In this document: positions 17,199 to 26,123 of the stretch, one piece after another | How positions within the stretch are numbered: the first letter of the stretch is position 1 | Layout: every line of letters begins with the position of its first letter | Source of the DNA: Christiangramia aestuarii | GTDB taxonomy: Bacteria; Bacteroidota; Bacteroidia; Flavobacteriales; Flavobacteriaceae | Length of the DNA stretch: 64,000 nt | Assembly (NCBI RefSeq): GCF_009735585.1 | Contig: NZ_VJVW01000001.1 | Location: 18,767 to 82,766, forward strand | Reading direction: 5' to 3' | Translations under genes and position numbers: made by a program | The notes under the pieces: generated by a model | The model's database searches: none | Told to the model about the DNA's origin: nothing | The model's input: only the letters and a program-made list of their open reading frames with translations

Positions 17199-19829
17199 CT
17201 AATTACTTTGAAGGTGGTTGGAAGCCTCATCAAGACTAAAGGTGAATATAGATCCTTTTCCTTTTTCGCTTTCCAGGCTGATCTTACCCTTGTGTCTTTT
17301 CATGATCTCGTTAGCCAGGTAAAGGCCAATTCCGAAGCCTGAATAAGTATCCTCGTTCTTAAAATCTATACGGTAGAACCTTTTAAAGATCTTCTTTTGA
17401 TTCTCCTTATCTATACCCATACCCGAGTCGATCACACTTACTGCCACCTTATTCTTGCCGCTTTTATGGATCCTCACCTTTATATCCTGGTTCTGCGGAG
17501 AATATTTAATGGCATTGGTCACCAGGTTGATAAGCACCTGGCCTATCCTGTCCCTGTCGGCATAAATTCTGGCCTGGTGATCTTCCTCGATCCTGATATT
17601 GTATTCAGAATTGGTATAACTAATATCCTGTATGGTTTCGGTAACCAGCTCGTTGATGCTGAAATTCTCTTTCTGAAGCACCAGTTTGTTCTTTTCGATA
17701 CGGGAAAGGTCAAGCATTTCTGAAATGAGCCTGGTTAACCTTACCACCTGCTGGTCTATACGTTGCAGGGAGGTTTCCAATGGAATTCCAGATAATTCTC
17801 CATCCTTTTTCTTTTTAAGCAAATTAAGCAAAAGCTGTACGTATCCCTTGATAGAGGTGACGGGTGTTTTAAGCTCATGGCTCACCAGTTTCAGGAAGTC
17901 TTCTTTTCGCTTCTCCTCTGCCTTGATCTTCTGTATCTCGGTGGCCATACAGATCCAGATCTGAATATTGCCATTATCGTCGAAAATGGCTTCAGCCCGG
18001 TTAAGGTGCCACCTGTATTTTCCTTTTTTATTCAGGAAGCGTACCTCCATTTCAAAATCTTTCCCGGTCTTAAGAGATTGTTGCCAGCTTTCCAGGAATT
18101 CTTCCTTTTCTGAAGGATGGATGAAATCCTCGAGATTTTTGGTTTCAAAGTCTTTTTTAGAAAGCCCGGTGAATTCCAGCCATCCCTGGTTAAAGTAGAT
18201 CAGCTTTCCACTGGCATCGATATTACAGACCTTCTCGGGCATAAGGTCGGCCATCTGCCTGTATTTGGATTCGCTGTCTTTTAGCTGTTCCTTAGACCGA
18301 ACCATTTCAGAAACATCTATGGCCATATTCAGGATGCCGTAGATCTCGCCGTTCTCGTTGCGCAGGGCCTTATAAGTGAAATTGAAATATCCCGTTTGTA
18401 ATTTATTGTCTATCATCAGGTCTACCGGGTCTTCCTTACCCCAGTAGGTCTCCCCGGTCGCATACACACCTTGTAAAAGATCGTGGAAGGGCTGTCCCTC
18501 CAGCTCTGGAAGTGCTTCATGCAAGGTGGTCCCAATGACCGATTTATCTTTCCCCCAAAGGTTGACCATGGCGTCGTTGGCCATGGCGATCCTCATCTCC
18601 TTTCCGGTATACAGGGCGGTAGCCACATCGGCCTCCTCGATAATAGATCTTATCCTGTGTTCCTTTTCGCTGATCAAACGCTCTTTCTGCTTCTCTTCGT
18701 TGATATCTATCACCATACCGATCATTCCCTCGTACTTACCTTCTGCATTGAATTTGGGACTTCCGGTATCCAGCACCCAGCGATATTCTCCTTCCTTGTT
18801 TCTTAACCTGAAACTCTCATGAAATACCAGCCTTTCATTACTGGCTTTCTTGAATTCTCGCTTAACCCTATCCCGATCTTCTGGATGTACTGCCTCTAAC
18901 CAGCCAAAATTTTTCACAACTCCGGCAGACTGTCCCGTGAATTCGAACCACTTTTGGTTAAGGTAATTGTTCAGGCCATCGGCGCCCGTGATCCAGATTA
19001 TTGCCGGGACGGCATCTATAACATTTCTCAGGTCGTTCTCGCTTTGTTCAAGCCGACGTTTTGCGAGTACCTTTTCGGTAATGTCTATCGCGTGGACAAA
19101 AATTCCTTTTACCTCCTTATTGGAATCGAAAATAGGCTGGTAAACGAAATCCAGGAAAGAATTTTCAGATTGGTCGGTATCAGACTGCAGTTTTACCGGG
19201 ATCTCGTTCCCAATAAACGCCTTTCCAGAATTATATACCCCATCGAGCATCTCGTAAAATCCCTGTCCCTCAAGTTCCGGCAAAGCTTCCCTAACCGGTT
19301 TACCCAGAATATCCCTTTGCCCTACTACATTAAAGTAGTTCTTGTTCACCTTTTCAAAAACATGCTCGGGTCCGCGTAGTACGCACATCATTGCCGGAGC
19401 CTGGGAAAAAATATCATTAAAATTTTCCAGGTTTTCGTCTTCATCTTTGGAGACTGCGGAAAAGGAAACCAGGATCAATTCCGGATCCTGGGTTTTACTG
19501 GCATTGACCTTAAATCTACCGAAAGACCTGTGTGTACTTTTTATACTTATTTCTGAATTTTCAATATTCTTATGTAGGCTTAGTTTCCCGGCTAACAGAT
19601 CTTTCAGATCATTGAAAATTCCATCCCCATGATTAATTTCAGAGATCGCTTTTGCCTTATCCTGAAACTGGAAAGTATGTAAGAATTGTGCATTGGCCTC
19701 TATATAATTCAGCTCCCCGTCCAATACCAGGTAAGCTTCCTGTGCCGAGCTGGCGATCGCCCTGGCAAGGTCCTTTTTAGCGATTTGTTTGGGTAGTTTA
19801 TTTTCTGAATTTTCAGAAGATCTAATCAT
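17199..19829 (-). CDS. Multi-PAS sensor histidine kinase
   Basis: An 876-aa soluble kinase with no clear transmembrane segment. I see about five PAS domains: residues 15-125, 137-255, 260-385, 390-510 and 515-640. The second and fourth resemble each other (both contain ALPELEGQ and end in a [AM]xDV/DI-type hinge), as do the third and fifth (WFEFTG/WLEFTG, YRW). The HisKA box has H at about 649 in LVSHELKTPVTSI. The ATPase domain has the N box NLVTNAIKYSP, VIDSGMGIDKENQ and GFGIGLYLANEIM. It is transcribed with the single-domain response regulator 1 nt downstream. The signal is unknown; cytoplasmic redox or a ligand is likely. Confidence 0.93.
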   Translation of the reverse strand: MIRSSENSENKLPKQIAKKDLARAIASSAQEAYLVLDGELNYIEANAQFLHTFQFQDKAKAISEINHGDGIFNDLKDLLAGKLSLHKNIENSEISIKSTHRSFGRFKVNASKTQDPELILVSFSAVSKDEDENLENFNDIFSQAPAMMCVLRGPEHVFEKVNKNYFNVVGQRDILGKPVREALPELEGQGFYEMLDGVYNSGKAFIGNEIPVKLQSDTDQSENSFLDFVYQPIFDSNKEVKGIFVHAIDITEKVLAKRRLEQSENDLRNVIDAVPAIIWITGADGLNNYLNQKWFEFTGQSAGVVKNFGWLEAVHPEDRDRVKREFKKASNERLVFHESFRLRNKEGEYRWVLDTGSPKFNAEGKYEGMIGMVIDINEEKQKERLISEKEHRIRSIIEEADVATALYTGKEMRIAMANDAMVNLWGKDKSVIGTTLHEALPELEGQPFHDLLQGVYATGETYWGKEDPVDLMIDNKLQTGYFNFTYKALRNENGEIYGILNMAIDVSEMVRSKEQLKDSESKYRQMADLMPEKVCNIDASGKLIYFNQGWLEFTGLSKKDFETKNLEDFIHPSEKEEFLESWQQSLKTGKDFEMEVRFLNKKGKYRWHLNRAEAIFDDNGNIQIWICMATEIQKIKAEEKRKEDFLKLVSHELKTPVTSIKGYVQLLLNLLKKKKDGELSGIPLETSLQRIDQQVVRLTRLISEMLDLSRIEKNKLVLQKENFSINELVTETIQDISYTNSEYNIRIEEDHQARIYADRDRIGQVLINLVTNAIKYSPQNQDIKVRIHKSGKNKVAVSVIDSGMGIDKENQKKIFKRFYRIDFKNEDTYSGFGIGLYLANEIMKRHKGKISLESEKGKGSIFTFSLDEASNHLQSN

Positions 19830-20274
19830 ATATTAAGGCTGGCAATTCTGTTAATAATAAAGGCTAAATGTAATCTATTTAATCGATAAATACCTTCCCA
19901 GAGCTTTAAATCCCGAAAAGGTAGAAATTCAATATATGTAAAAGAAAATCAAATAATTAAGATCTGTACCATTGTTTGGGTAAAGATTAAGATTTGGAGG
20001 CATCAGGTTACTCCAAATTTCTAACCGGTATTTTACAAATTCCCTAATTCAGATAAATCGATCTAAGTGCAGACCGAAGGAAAAACTCTGATAATAAAAT
20101 GATTATTTACCTATTCCAAAAATGAATTGCAGTGCTCAGTTTAAAAAATCTGCCAAAGCTGCTGACCTTTCAATATTAACAGAATTCCCTGCTTGAAGTT
20201 AAATAAAAACTAAAGCCATGTACAAAACTGAATGAACGTTCATTTTTATTTAAATTTGCGCCAGATTTCGAACT
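19830..20274. other. Intergenic region between the kinase and TetR genes
   Basis: 445 bp between divergent genes. Apart from the TetR-type operator and -7 element at its right end (20231-20258), I see no gene or strong structure. Confidence 0.4.
20231..20258 (+). promoter_or_regulatory. TetR-type operator overlapping a promoter
   Basis: A perfect 14-bp palindrome, AATGAACGTTCATT (20231-20244), is followed by TAAATTTG (20251-20258), an exact match to the Bacteroidota -7 element TAnnTTTG. The tetR start codon is 16 bp further on. The palindrome falls where the -33 to -7 spacer should be, so binding there would block transcription, consistent with autorepression. Confidence 0.7.
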
Positions 20275-20859
20275 ATGGATAAAGTTTCAAAAAGCAAAAA
20301 GAAAAGGGAAGCCCTCGTGAAAGCTACCATAAAACTGGTGAACAATAATGGTTTTCATGCTGCCCCCATGTCCAGGATCGCTAAAATGGCTGAAGTCTCT
20401 CCCGGCACGATCTACCTGTATTTTGAGAACAAGCAGGACCTGGTAGACCAGGTATATGTCGAGGTAAAAGCTGCCTTTAGTGAATATGCCTTTAAGGATT
20501 ATTCCGAAGAAATGAGCGTGGAGAAAGGTTTCGAAAAGATCTGGAAAAATATAGCCGATTTTAAGCTCAATAAAGTGGAAGAGGCAATGTTCTTATCGCA
20601 ATGCGACAATTCTCCTATTATCGATGAGAAGGGTCGACAGGAAGGTTTAAAACATTTACAGCCTTTGCTGGACCTTTGGGACCGGGGAATAAAAAATGGT
20701 AGCATTAAAGCGGTTTCTCCCTATTTGCTCTATGCCTTCAGTATCTATCCTATCGCATTTCTAATGAACATGCAGGAAAGGAATATTTACGAACTCAGCC
20801 AGCAGCATATTGAAGAAGCTTATGAAATGGCATGGAATTCTATTAAAAATCAAAAATGA
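20275..20859 (+). CDS. TetR/AcrR family transcriptional regulator
   Basis: A 194-aa repressor. The N-terminal HTH domain reads ALVKATIKLVNNNGFHAAPM, ARIAKMAEVSPGTIYLYFENKQDLV-like (residues 12-60), a classic TetR arrangement with the GTIYLYF recognition helix. The C-terminal ligand domain is diverged. It is the first gene of an operon with an MDR reductase (4-bp overlap) and a DJ-1-like protein, and a palindromic operator overlaps its promoter. It probably senses a small electrophile or aldehyde handled by those enzymes; that is inference. Confidence 0.92.
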   Translation: MDKVSKSKKKREALVKATIKLVNNNGFHAAPMSRIAKMAEVSPGTIYLYFENKQDLVDQVYVEVKAAFSEYAFKDYSEEMSVEKGFEKIWKNIADFKLNKVEEAMFLSQCDNSPIIDEKGRQEGLKHLQPLLDLWDRGIKNGSIKAVSPYLLYAFSIYPIAFLMNMQERNIYELSQQHIEEAYEMAWNSIKNQK

Positions 20860-21863
20860 AAGCTATGGATACAAGAGTAATCAAACTAAAGAACCGACCA
20901 AAGGGAAGACCCGAGATATCAGACTTTGAATTTGATAAAACTGAAGTTTGCTCGTTACAGGACGGAGAACTTCTTTTAAAAACCCGCTATGTTTCGGTAG
21001 ACCCATACCTAAGAGGACGAATGAGCGATGCTCCCTCGTATATTCCTCCATTTGAAGTAGGTAAGCCTATAGAATCAGGCATTATTGCTGAAGTTATAGA
21101 ATCAAAGAATAAGGACTTCAGTAAAGGAGATTTCGTTTCCGGAACCCTGGACTGGAAAGAATCCCAGGTTGCGAAGGCAGACGGACTTCACAAAGTCGAT
21201 CCTGAAAAAGCCCCGCTTTCGGCTTACCTGGGTATCCTGGGGATGACCGGACTAACTGCCTACCTAGGACTCACCGAGATTGGAAAACCTAAAGAAGGAG
21301 AAACCCTGTTGGTTTCAGGTGCAGCTGGCGCCGTAGGAAGTGTGGTTGGCCAGATAGGAAAGATCCTTGGCCTTAGGGTCGTTGGCATCGCCGGTACCGA
21401 TGAAAAGATCGAAATGCTTAAATCTGAATTTGGTTTCGACGCCGGGATCAACTATAAGACCACTGAAAATATGACCAAAGCTATTGCCGAGGCATGTCCA
21501 GACGGGGTAGACGTATATTTTGATAATGTAGGCGGGGAGATCTCTGAGGCTGCCCTGTTCAATATCAATAAATTCTCCCGTACAATAAACTGCGGAGCCA
21601 TTTCGGTTTACAACAATACCGAGATCCCTAAAAGCATCAGCGTACAACCGTTCCTGGTGAAGAAGAGTTCACTTATGCAGGGATTCATCGTATTCGATTA
21701 TGCCGATAAGCACCCGGAAGGAATCAGGCAATTGACCCAGTGGCTAAACGAGGGTAAACTAAAATATACCGAAACCATAAGGGAAGGTTTTGATAATATT
21801 CCGAAGGCATTCCTTGAACTATTCGATGGAAAGAATAAAGGTAAAATGATCGTAAAAATTTAA
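20856..21863 (+). CDS. NADP-dependent MDR oxidoreductase (leukotriene B4 dehydrogenase/CurA-like)
   Basis: A 335-aa zinc-independent medium-chain reductase that reduces activated C=C bonds of enones or enals with NADPH. It has YVSVDPYLRGRMSD (residues about 46-60), the glycine-rich nucleotide loop VSGAAGAVGSVVGQIGK and DVYFDNVGGEISE, all typical of the prostaglandin reductase/YncB/CurA group. No structural zinc cysteines are present. The ATG overlaps the tetR stop (ATGA); a second Met at codon 4 is an alternative start. Its operon partners suggest detoxification of reactive carbonyls. Confidence 0.92.
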   Translation: MKAMDTRVIKLKNRPKGRPEISDFEFDKTEVCSLQDGELLLKTRYVSVDPYLRGRMSDAPSYIPPFEVGKPIESGIIAEVIESKNKDFSKGDFVSGTLDWKESQVAKADGLHKVDPEKAPLSAYLGILGMTGLTAYLGLTEIGKPKEGETLLVSGAAGAVGSVVGQIGKILGLRVVGIAGTDEKIEMLKSEFGFDAGINYKTTENMTKAIAEACPDGVDVYFDNVGGEISEAALFNINKFSRTINCGAISVYNNTEIPKSISVQPFLVKKSSLMQGFIVFDYADKHPEGIRQLTQWLNEGKLKYTETIREGFDNIPKAFLELFDGKNKGKMIVKI

Positions 21864-21876
21864 ACAATTAAGATAA

Positions 21877-22698
21877 ATGCACGAATTGAAAGATTCAATA
21901 AAAGAACTGTTCAGAAAAAAGACAATTCTAATGTTCGCCCTGGCTATTACAGCGCTTAACCTAAATGCACAGGAACATAACAAAGAAGAAATTAACAATA
22001 ACCTTAAAACAAAAAATGACATGAAAGTATTATTCGTATTAACCTCCCATGACGAACTGGGAGACACAGGCAACAAGACCGGATTCTGGATAGAAGAATT
22101 CGCGGCACCTTATTACGATCTTATAGACAAAGGTGTGGAAGTTAGTGTGGCTACCCCAAAAGGTGGTAAAGCTCCCATAGATCCAAGCAGTGATACAGAG
22201 GATGCTCAAACCGAGGATACCAAACGTTTCAAAAAGGATGAAGCTGCACAAAAGGTGATCAATAACACTCATAAACTAAGTGATATGAAGGCGGAAGATT
22301 TCGATGCCGTATTCTATCCGGGAGGTCACGGACCGCTTTGGGACCTTGCCAACGATAAGACTTCCCAGAAGTTAATCGAAACTTTTAATTCACAGGACAA
22401 ACCTATTGCGTTTGTTTGCCATGCCCCGGCAGCCCTTAAAGAAGTAAAGGCGGCAAATGGTGAGCCTTTGGTAAAAGGAAAGAAAGTGACCGGTTTCACC
22501 AATTCTGAAGAAGAAGCGGTACAATTAACAGAGGTGGTTCCTTTCCTTGTGGAAGATATGCTGAAAAAGAATGGAGGAATCTATTCCAAGGCAGATGACT
22601 GGAACGTACACGTGGTAAAGGATGGAAACCTTATCACCGGACAGAATCCTGCATCTTCGAGCAAGGTTGCTGAAGAATTATACGAAGCCTTAAAATAA
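21877..22698 (+). CDS. DJ-1/PfpI family protein (class I glutamine amidotransferase-like, Hsp31-type)
   Basis: A 273-aa protein. Residues 50-273 form the DJ-1/PfpI fold (KVLFVLTSHDELGDTGNKTG; DAVFYPGGHGPLWDLAND) with the nucleophile-elbow cysteine in AFVCHAPAALK. Relatives act as glyoxalase III (methylglyoxal to lactate) or as chaperones. The N-terminus has a hydrophobic stretch, ILMFALAITALNLNA, followed by Q, which looks like a signal peptide, so it may be periplasmic; alternatively translation starts at MKVLFVL (22021) and the protein is cytoplasmic. It is the third gene of the TetR operon and ends at a strong terminator. Confidence 0.88.
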   Translation: MHELKDSIKELFRKKTILMFALAITALNLNAQEHNKEEINNNLKTKNDMKVLFVLTSHDELGDTGNKTGFWIEEFAAPYYDLIDKGVEVSVATPKGGKAPIDPSSDTEDAQTEDTKRFKKDEAAQKVINNTHKLSDMKAEDFDAVFYPGGHGPLWDLANDKTSQKLIETFNSQDKPIAFVCHAPAALKEVKAANGEPLVKGKKVTGFTNSEEEAVQLTEVVPFLVEDMLKKNGGIYSKADDWNVHVVKDGNLITGQNPASSSKVAEELYEALK

Positions 22699-22717
22699 AA
22701 TTTTAGATTATTCATAC

Positions 22718-22750
22718 AAGCCCGTATCTCAAGGATACGGGCTTTTTTTA
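22718..22750 (+). terminator. Rho-independent terminator of the TetR operon
   Basis: AAGCCCGTATC pairs with GATACGGGCTT around a small loop, followed by a seven-T run, 20 bp after the DJ-1-like gene. Confidence 0.92.
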
Positions 22751-22888
22751 TTTAAAAATTCTGGTTTTTCAGCTGAATTGAAGTGCTTTTAGGATAAATG
22801 TTCAGATCATTATCATGCTAATTTTTTGAACAATATTCTCCATTCAACTCTTTTGACGACTGAAAATCATATCTTTAAACAAAAAGCT

Positions 22889-23062
22889 ATGTTCGGATTA
22901 TTTAAAAAGAAATCGGAAGTTGAAAAACTGGAAATAAAGTACAGGAATTTACTTGAAGAAGCTCATCGATTATCGACCAGTAATCGCAGTTTAAGCGATG
23001 AAAAAATGTACGAGGCCAATGAGGTCTTAAAGGAGATCGATAAGATCAAAGCATCCAAGTAA
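22889..23062 (+). CDS. Lacal_2735-type small protein
   Basis: A 57-aa protein starting at 22889 (MFGLFKKKSEVEKLE). The frame is open to 22826, but the upstream residues do not fit the family. The pattern MFGLFKKK, then a helix with a conserved STSNRS segment and an acidic C-terminal helix, is that of small flavobacterial proteins named after Lacal_2735. They are predicted to be helical and cytoplasmic, with unknown function. It is probably monocistronic. Confidence 0.82.
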   Translation: MFGLFKKKSEVEKLEIKYRNLLEEAHRLSTSNRSLSDEKMYEANEVLKEIDKIKASK

Positions 23063-23242
23063 AGGAAAAAGTCTCCATCTAAATTAAATTTATACCTATG
23101 ACCTAAGTTTTAAAAACCTGAGGCTATAGGCTTTTAATACCTTATTTTCATCTGGATTTAACTTCAACTTACCTGCTTGGCAGCATCAAAATTTAGGTTT
23201 TTACTCTAAGGGATTTAACAAAAACTCAACTATAAATTAAAA

Positions 23243-23250
23243 TACTTTGG
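23243..23250 (+). promoter_or_regulatory. Possible promoter -7 element
   Basis: TACTTTGG, close to the TAnnTTTG element, lies 76 bp upstream of the second MDR reductase gene. No good -33 partner is seen. Confidence 0.25.
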
Positions 23251-23325
23251 CCAACTTACTTAGATATAAACTAAAGTTGGAGAAAAGGGAACTTCCCTGA
23301 TCTTCCAAATTAAAAATAGACACCA

Positions 23326-24309
23326 ATGAGAGCTCTTCAAATTATCCAGTATGGTGAACTAAAGGAAAGCCTGAAATTCGCCAAGCTTAAAAAACCAGAA
23401 ATTTCAGCAAACGAAATTTTGATAGCTGTAAAAGCAGCTTCGCTTAATCCCATAGATTATAAAATTGTGGAAGGTAATTTGAAGCAGGTACTGGACCTGG
23501 ATCTTCCGGTTACCCCCGGGTATGATGTAAGCGGAGAGGTAGTTGAAATAGGAGATTCGGTCAAAAAGTTCGAGGTTGGTGACCTTGTGTATGGCAGGGT
23601 ACCCCAGGAATACATGGGAACCCTGGCTGAATTTGTAGCCGTAGACAGTGAAGTTATGGCTTCCAAACCAGACAGCATAAATTTCGAAAAGGCAGCCTCC
23701 CTACCCCTGGTTGGCCTAACTGCAATCCAAGCTCTTAAGAAAGTGGGATTAAAACAAAATGACCGGATCCTTATCCACGCTGGTTCCGGAGGTGTGGGGA
23801 GTTTTGCAATTCAGTATGCCAAAGCTAAGGGAGCCGTTGTCTACACAACCACAAGCGGGAAAAATGTGGAGTGGGTAAAAGCCCTGGGTGCCGATAGAGT
23901 TATAAATTATAAGGAAGAGAATTATATGGAGGTAGCCAAGAATCTGGATATAGTATTTGACACCCTGGGTGAGGATTATACCTTCGAAGCTTTTGAAGTT
24001 ATCCAGGAAGGTGGAAAGGTTACCAGTATCGTTGGTCCACCAGATGAGGAAACTGCCAAGCAAATGGGAATGCAGGATTACCAATTACCGGAACAACTTC
24101 AAAAACTGATAGATAAAAAGTCTGCCTCTTATAAATTTACCTGGATGCAACCCAGAGCAGATCAATTAGACCAGATTTCCGAAATGGTAGATGAAAGAAA
24201 AATTAGACCGGTCGTGGACCTTATCTATCCTTTTGATGATGCCATACAGGCTTTTGAATACCTGGCTACCGGCAGGGCCCAGGGAAAAGTGATCGTAAGG
24301 ATAGATTGA
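23326..24309 (+). CDS. NADP-dependent zinc-independent alcohol dehydrogenase/quinone oxidoreductase (MDR)
   Basis: A 327-aa quinone-oxidoreductase-type MDR enzyme. It has AASLNPIDYKIVEGN, PVTPGYDVSGEVVEIG, the cofactor loop IHAGSGGVGSFAIQYAKAKGA and the C-terminal ARAQGKVIV-like end (TGRAQGKVIVRID). Zinc ligands are missing. It probably reduces quinones or enones with NADPH. It is a separate single gene near the TetR operon, which encodes a different MDR subfamily. The specific substrate is unknown. Confidence 0.9.
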   Translation: MRALQIIQYGELKESLKFAKLKKPEISANEILIAVKAASLNPIDYKIVEGNLKQVLDLDLPVTPGYDVSGEVVEIGDSVKKFEVGDLVYGRVPQEYMGTLAEFVAVDSEVMASKPDSINFEKAASLPLVGLTAIQALKKVGLKQNDRILIHAGSGGVGSFAIQYAKAKGAVVYTTTSGKNVEWVKALGADRVINYKEENYMEVAKNLDIVFDTLGEDYTFEAFEVIQEGGKVTSIVGPPDEETAKQMGMQDYQLPEQLQKLIDKKSASYKFTWMQPRADQLDQISEMVDERKIRPVVDLIYPFDDAIQAFEYLATGRAQGKVIVRID

Positions 24310-24337
24310 AGAGCATGGTCGGCTAACTAATACAGGC

Positions 24338-25012
24338 TTACTCTTTCATTTCCTTTGCCTCTTCAAGGCTTAGGGATTTATCCCATCTCATATCGACGTC
24401 ATATTCCTTTTTCGCCAGGGCGAAGTACTCTTCCATACTGGGAAGCGAAACCGAATCCCTTCTGGCGGCGAGGTTTTCGACATCGGCTATTGGCCAAACC
24501 AGGTTTACCTTATCTTCTGCCTGGAAAGTCTGGGTGCCAAATAATTGTGCTTTCCCCTCGTACATTAGTTTTCTATCTAACATGGTGGCGTAATCATCCT
24601 TATCCAGCAGGCCAGCAATTGCCTTCTCCTTTACCTGCCCAATATATTTATCGATGAATTCCAGGTCGGAATGCTGGATGATCAGGTAAATAGCATTATG
24701 AGATTCAGAGGATAGTTCATTTGGCCAGCCACATTTTTCTATCATTTTGGCCACGAACTTCTGGTTCTTTTTATCCACTCTGTTTTGTTTGGCTACCAGT
24801 CGAATCATTTTAAAGGCTCCTTTTCCGGTCTTCTGATATTCCATTGCAACCGGGATCACTTCCTCCCTGACGGCCTGATCCTCCTCTCCTCTTTTAATTA
24901 ATTCATTGTCAAGCTCTGCAACTTCGCAATCCTTAACCTGGGCATTGCAGGAAAAGCTGATCAACAAAATGGCTAAAATCAGGTGGTTTTTCAAAATTCT
25001 AAATCTTTTCAT
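24338..25012 (-). CDS. DUF6624 family lipoprotein
   Basis: I start at 25012 (MKRFRILKNHLILAILLISF), which gives a lipoprotein signal with the lipobox SFSC before NAQVKD. The mature part has the DUF6624 pattern: QNRVDKKNQKFVAKMIEKCG-type helix, WPNEL, HNAIYLIIQHSDLEF, then LDRKLMYEGKAQLFGTQ. The fold appears helical and the function is unknown. It is the last gene of a unit with the HTH regulator (11 bp upstream) and the DUF2975 membrane protein. Confidence 0.75.
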   Translation of the reverse strand: MKRFRILKNHLILAILLISFSCNAQVKDCEVAELDNELIKRGEEDQAVREEVIPVAMEYQKTGKGAFKMIRLVAKQNRVDKKNQKFVAKMIEKCGWPNELSSESHNAIYLIIQHSDLEFIDKYIGQVKEKAIAGLLDKDDYATMLDRKLMYEGKAQLFGTQTFQAEDKVNLVWPIADVENLAARRDSVSLPSMEEYFALAKKEYDVDMRWDKSLSLEEAKEMKE

Positions 25013-25023
25013 ATCTCTTAGTT

Positions 25024-25227
25024 TTATTTTTGGTATTCCAGTATATCGCCAGGCTGACACTCCAGTACTTCACAAATTGCCTCCAGCGTGCTGAACCTGA
25101 CAGCTTTCGCTTTCCCGGTCTTCAGGATGGAAAGGTTAGCCTCAGTGATCCCTAGTTTTTCTGCCAGGTCTTTAGAACGCATTTTTCGCCGGGCCATCAT
25201 TACATCAAGATTTACAATTATTGGCAT
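25024..25227 (-). CDS. XRE/Cro-type HTH regulator (YozG-like)
   Basis: A 67-aa single-domain HTH protein: MMARRKMRSKDLAEKLGITE, ANLSILKTGKAKAVRFSTLE and AICEVLECQPGDILEY form the five-helix lambda-repressor-like fold. It lies 3 bp after a DUF2975 membrane protein gene; this pairing is common in bacteria and suggests a membrane-linked regulatory pair. It probably controls its own operon. Confidence 0.92.
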   Translation of the reverse strand: MPIIVNLDVMMARRKMRSKDLAEKLGITEANLSILKTGKAKAVRFSTLEAICEVLECQPGDILEYQK

Positions 25228-25230
25228 GGC

Positions 25231-25749
25231 TTAAATGGTTAGTTCGTTTTCCTCCCAAAGTCTATTTCCTTCCTTAAAAACTTCAGCGATCACCCAGCTT
25301 AATAAAGCGATTAACAGATATTCAAGATCTGGTGAGAATTCGATACTCAAACTATTGTTGATATAACTCAGCTTTACAGCTCCAATTAAGAATACCAGGA
25401 ATATAAACATCCCAATTTTCCTGAACTCGGCTATTGATTCTTTCCTAAAAGCATTCAAACTTTTTATAGAAGAAATGACCTTAACAAGAGCCTGAAGAGT
25501 GAGGATAAATAATAGGTAAATGCCTATGCTTTGCACCGAAAAGAAAACCCGGTTAAATGAGCTGTCGATTATCTCTTCATCAGCCGAAAAGTTCAATTTC
25601 AACCAGGAGTTGGCTCCAACAGATTCCGGTAAAGGCCAGTTAAAAAATGAACTTATTCCCAGGTAAAGGAAAAAAAGGATCAATAAAGCATACCCGGCCT
25701 GCATGAACCTGGCTAATAGAGCGGTAATTTTAAGAATTCTGTTATTCAT
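25231..25749 (-). CDS. DUF2975 family membrane protein
   Basis: A 172-aa integral membrane protein from 25749 (MNNRILKITALLARF); 8 further in-frame residues precede it. Four hydrophobic segments are visible (LLILFFLYLGISSFF, IGIYLLFILTLQALV, IGMFIFLVFLIGAVK, LLIALLSWVIAEVFKEG). The last block, WVIAEVFKEGNRLWEENELTI, is the usual DUF2975 ending. It is first in a three-gene unit with the HTH regulator. It may modulate that regulator from the membrane; the function is not established. Confidence 0.85.
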   Translation of the reverse strand: MNNRILKITALLARFMQAGYALLILFFLYLGISSFFNWPLPESVGANSWLKLNFSADEEIIDSSFNRVFFSVQSIGIYLLFILTLQALVKVISSIKSLNAFRKESIAEFRKIGMFIFLVFLIGAVKLSYINNSLSIEFSPDLEYLLIALLSWVIAEVFKEGNRLWEENELTI

Positions 25750-25852
25750 TTCAAGTCCTATTCTGAAGTACAATATTATTAATTTTTATCGAAAAACAAT
25801 AATTTTTTATTGTATTAAATAAATTTTTACTCGAAAATTAACAAGGGCACTG

Positions 25853-26116
25853 GTGAAATTTAATCTATTAAAGATTTATGCCAGAAAGATGAGAAGTGAG
25901 TTCACTAAATCTTCCATCGACACCATGGATGAGTGGACCAAATTTGCCCAGAATATCTATGATGATGTGACCAAGGAATATGAAACGGATATATACGAAC
26001 TGGAAGTTCAAACAAACTTCGGAAGAAATCATACCGAGGTAGTCGGCTGGAAATACAGGGTTAAAATCAACTGGAAGAACTTACCGAGTTTTCTTCTGAC
26101 AGGACCTAATCTCTAA
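25853..26116 (+). CDS. Small hypothetical protein
   Basis: An 87-aa frame starting with GTG (25853); an internal ATG at 25889 (MRSEFTKSS) gives 75 aa. The sequence DEWTKFAQNIYDDVTKEYET followed by beta-type EVVGWKYRVKINWKN looks like a real compact protein, not a shadow, as nothing overlaps it on the other strand. No family recognised. It is convergent with the flavoprotein gene, whose stop is 7 bp away. Confidence 0.55.
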   Translation: MKFNLLKIYARKMRSEFTKSSIDTMDEWTKFAQNIYDDVTKEYETDIYELEVQTNFGRNHTEVVGWKYRVKINWKNLPSFLLTGPNL

Positions 26117-26123
26117 TCTGCAA

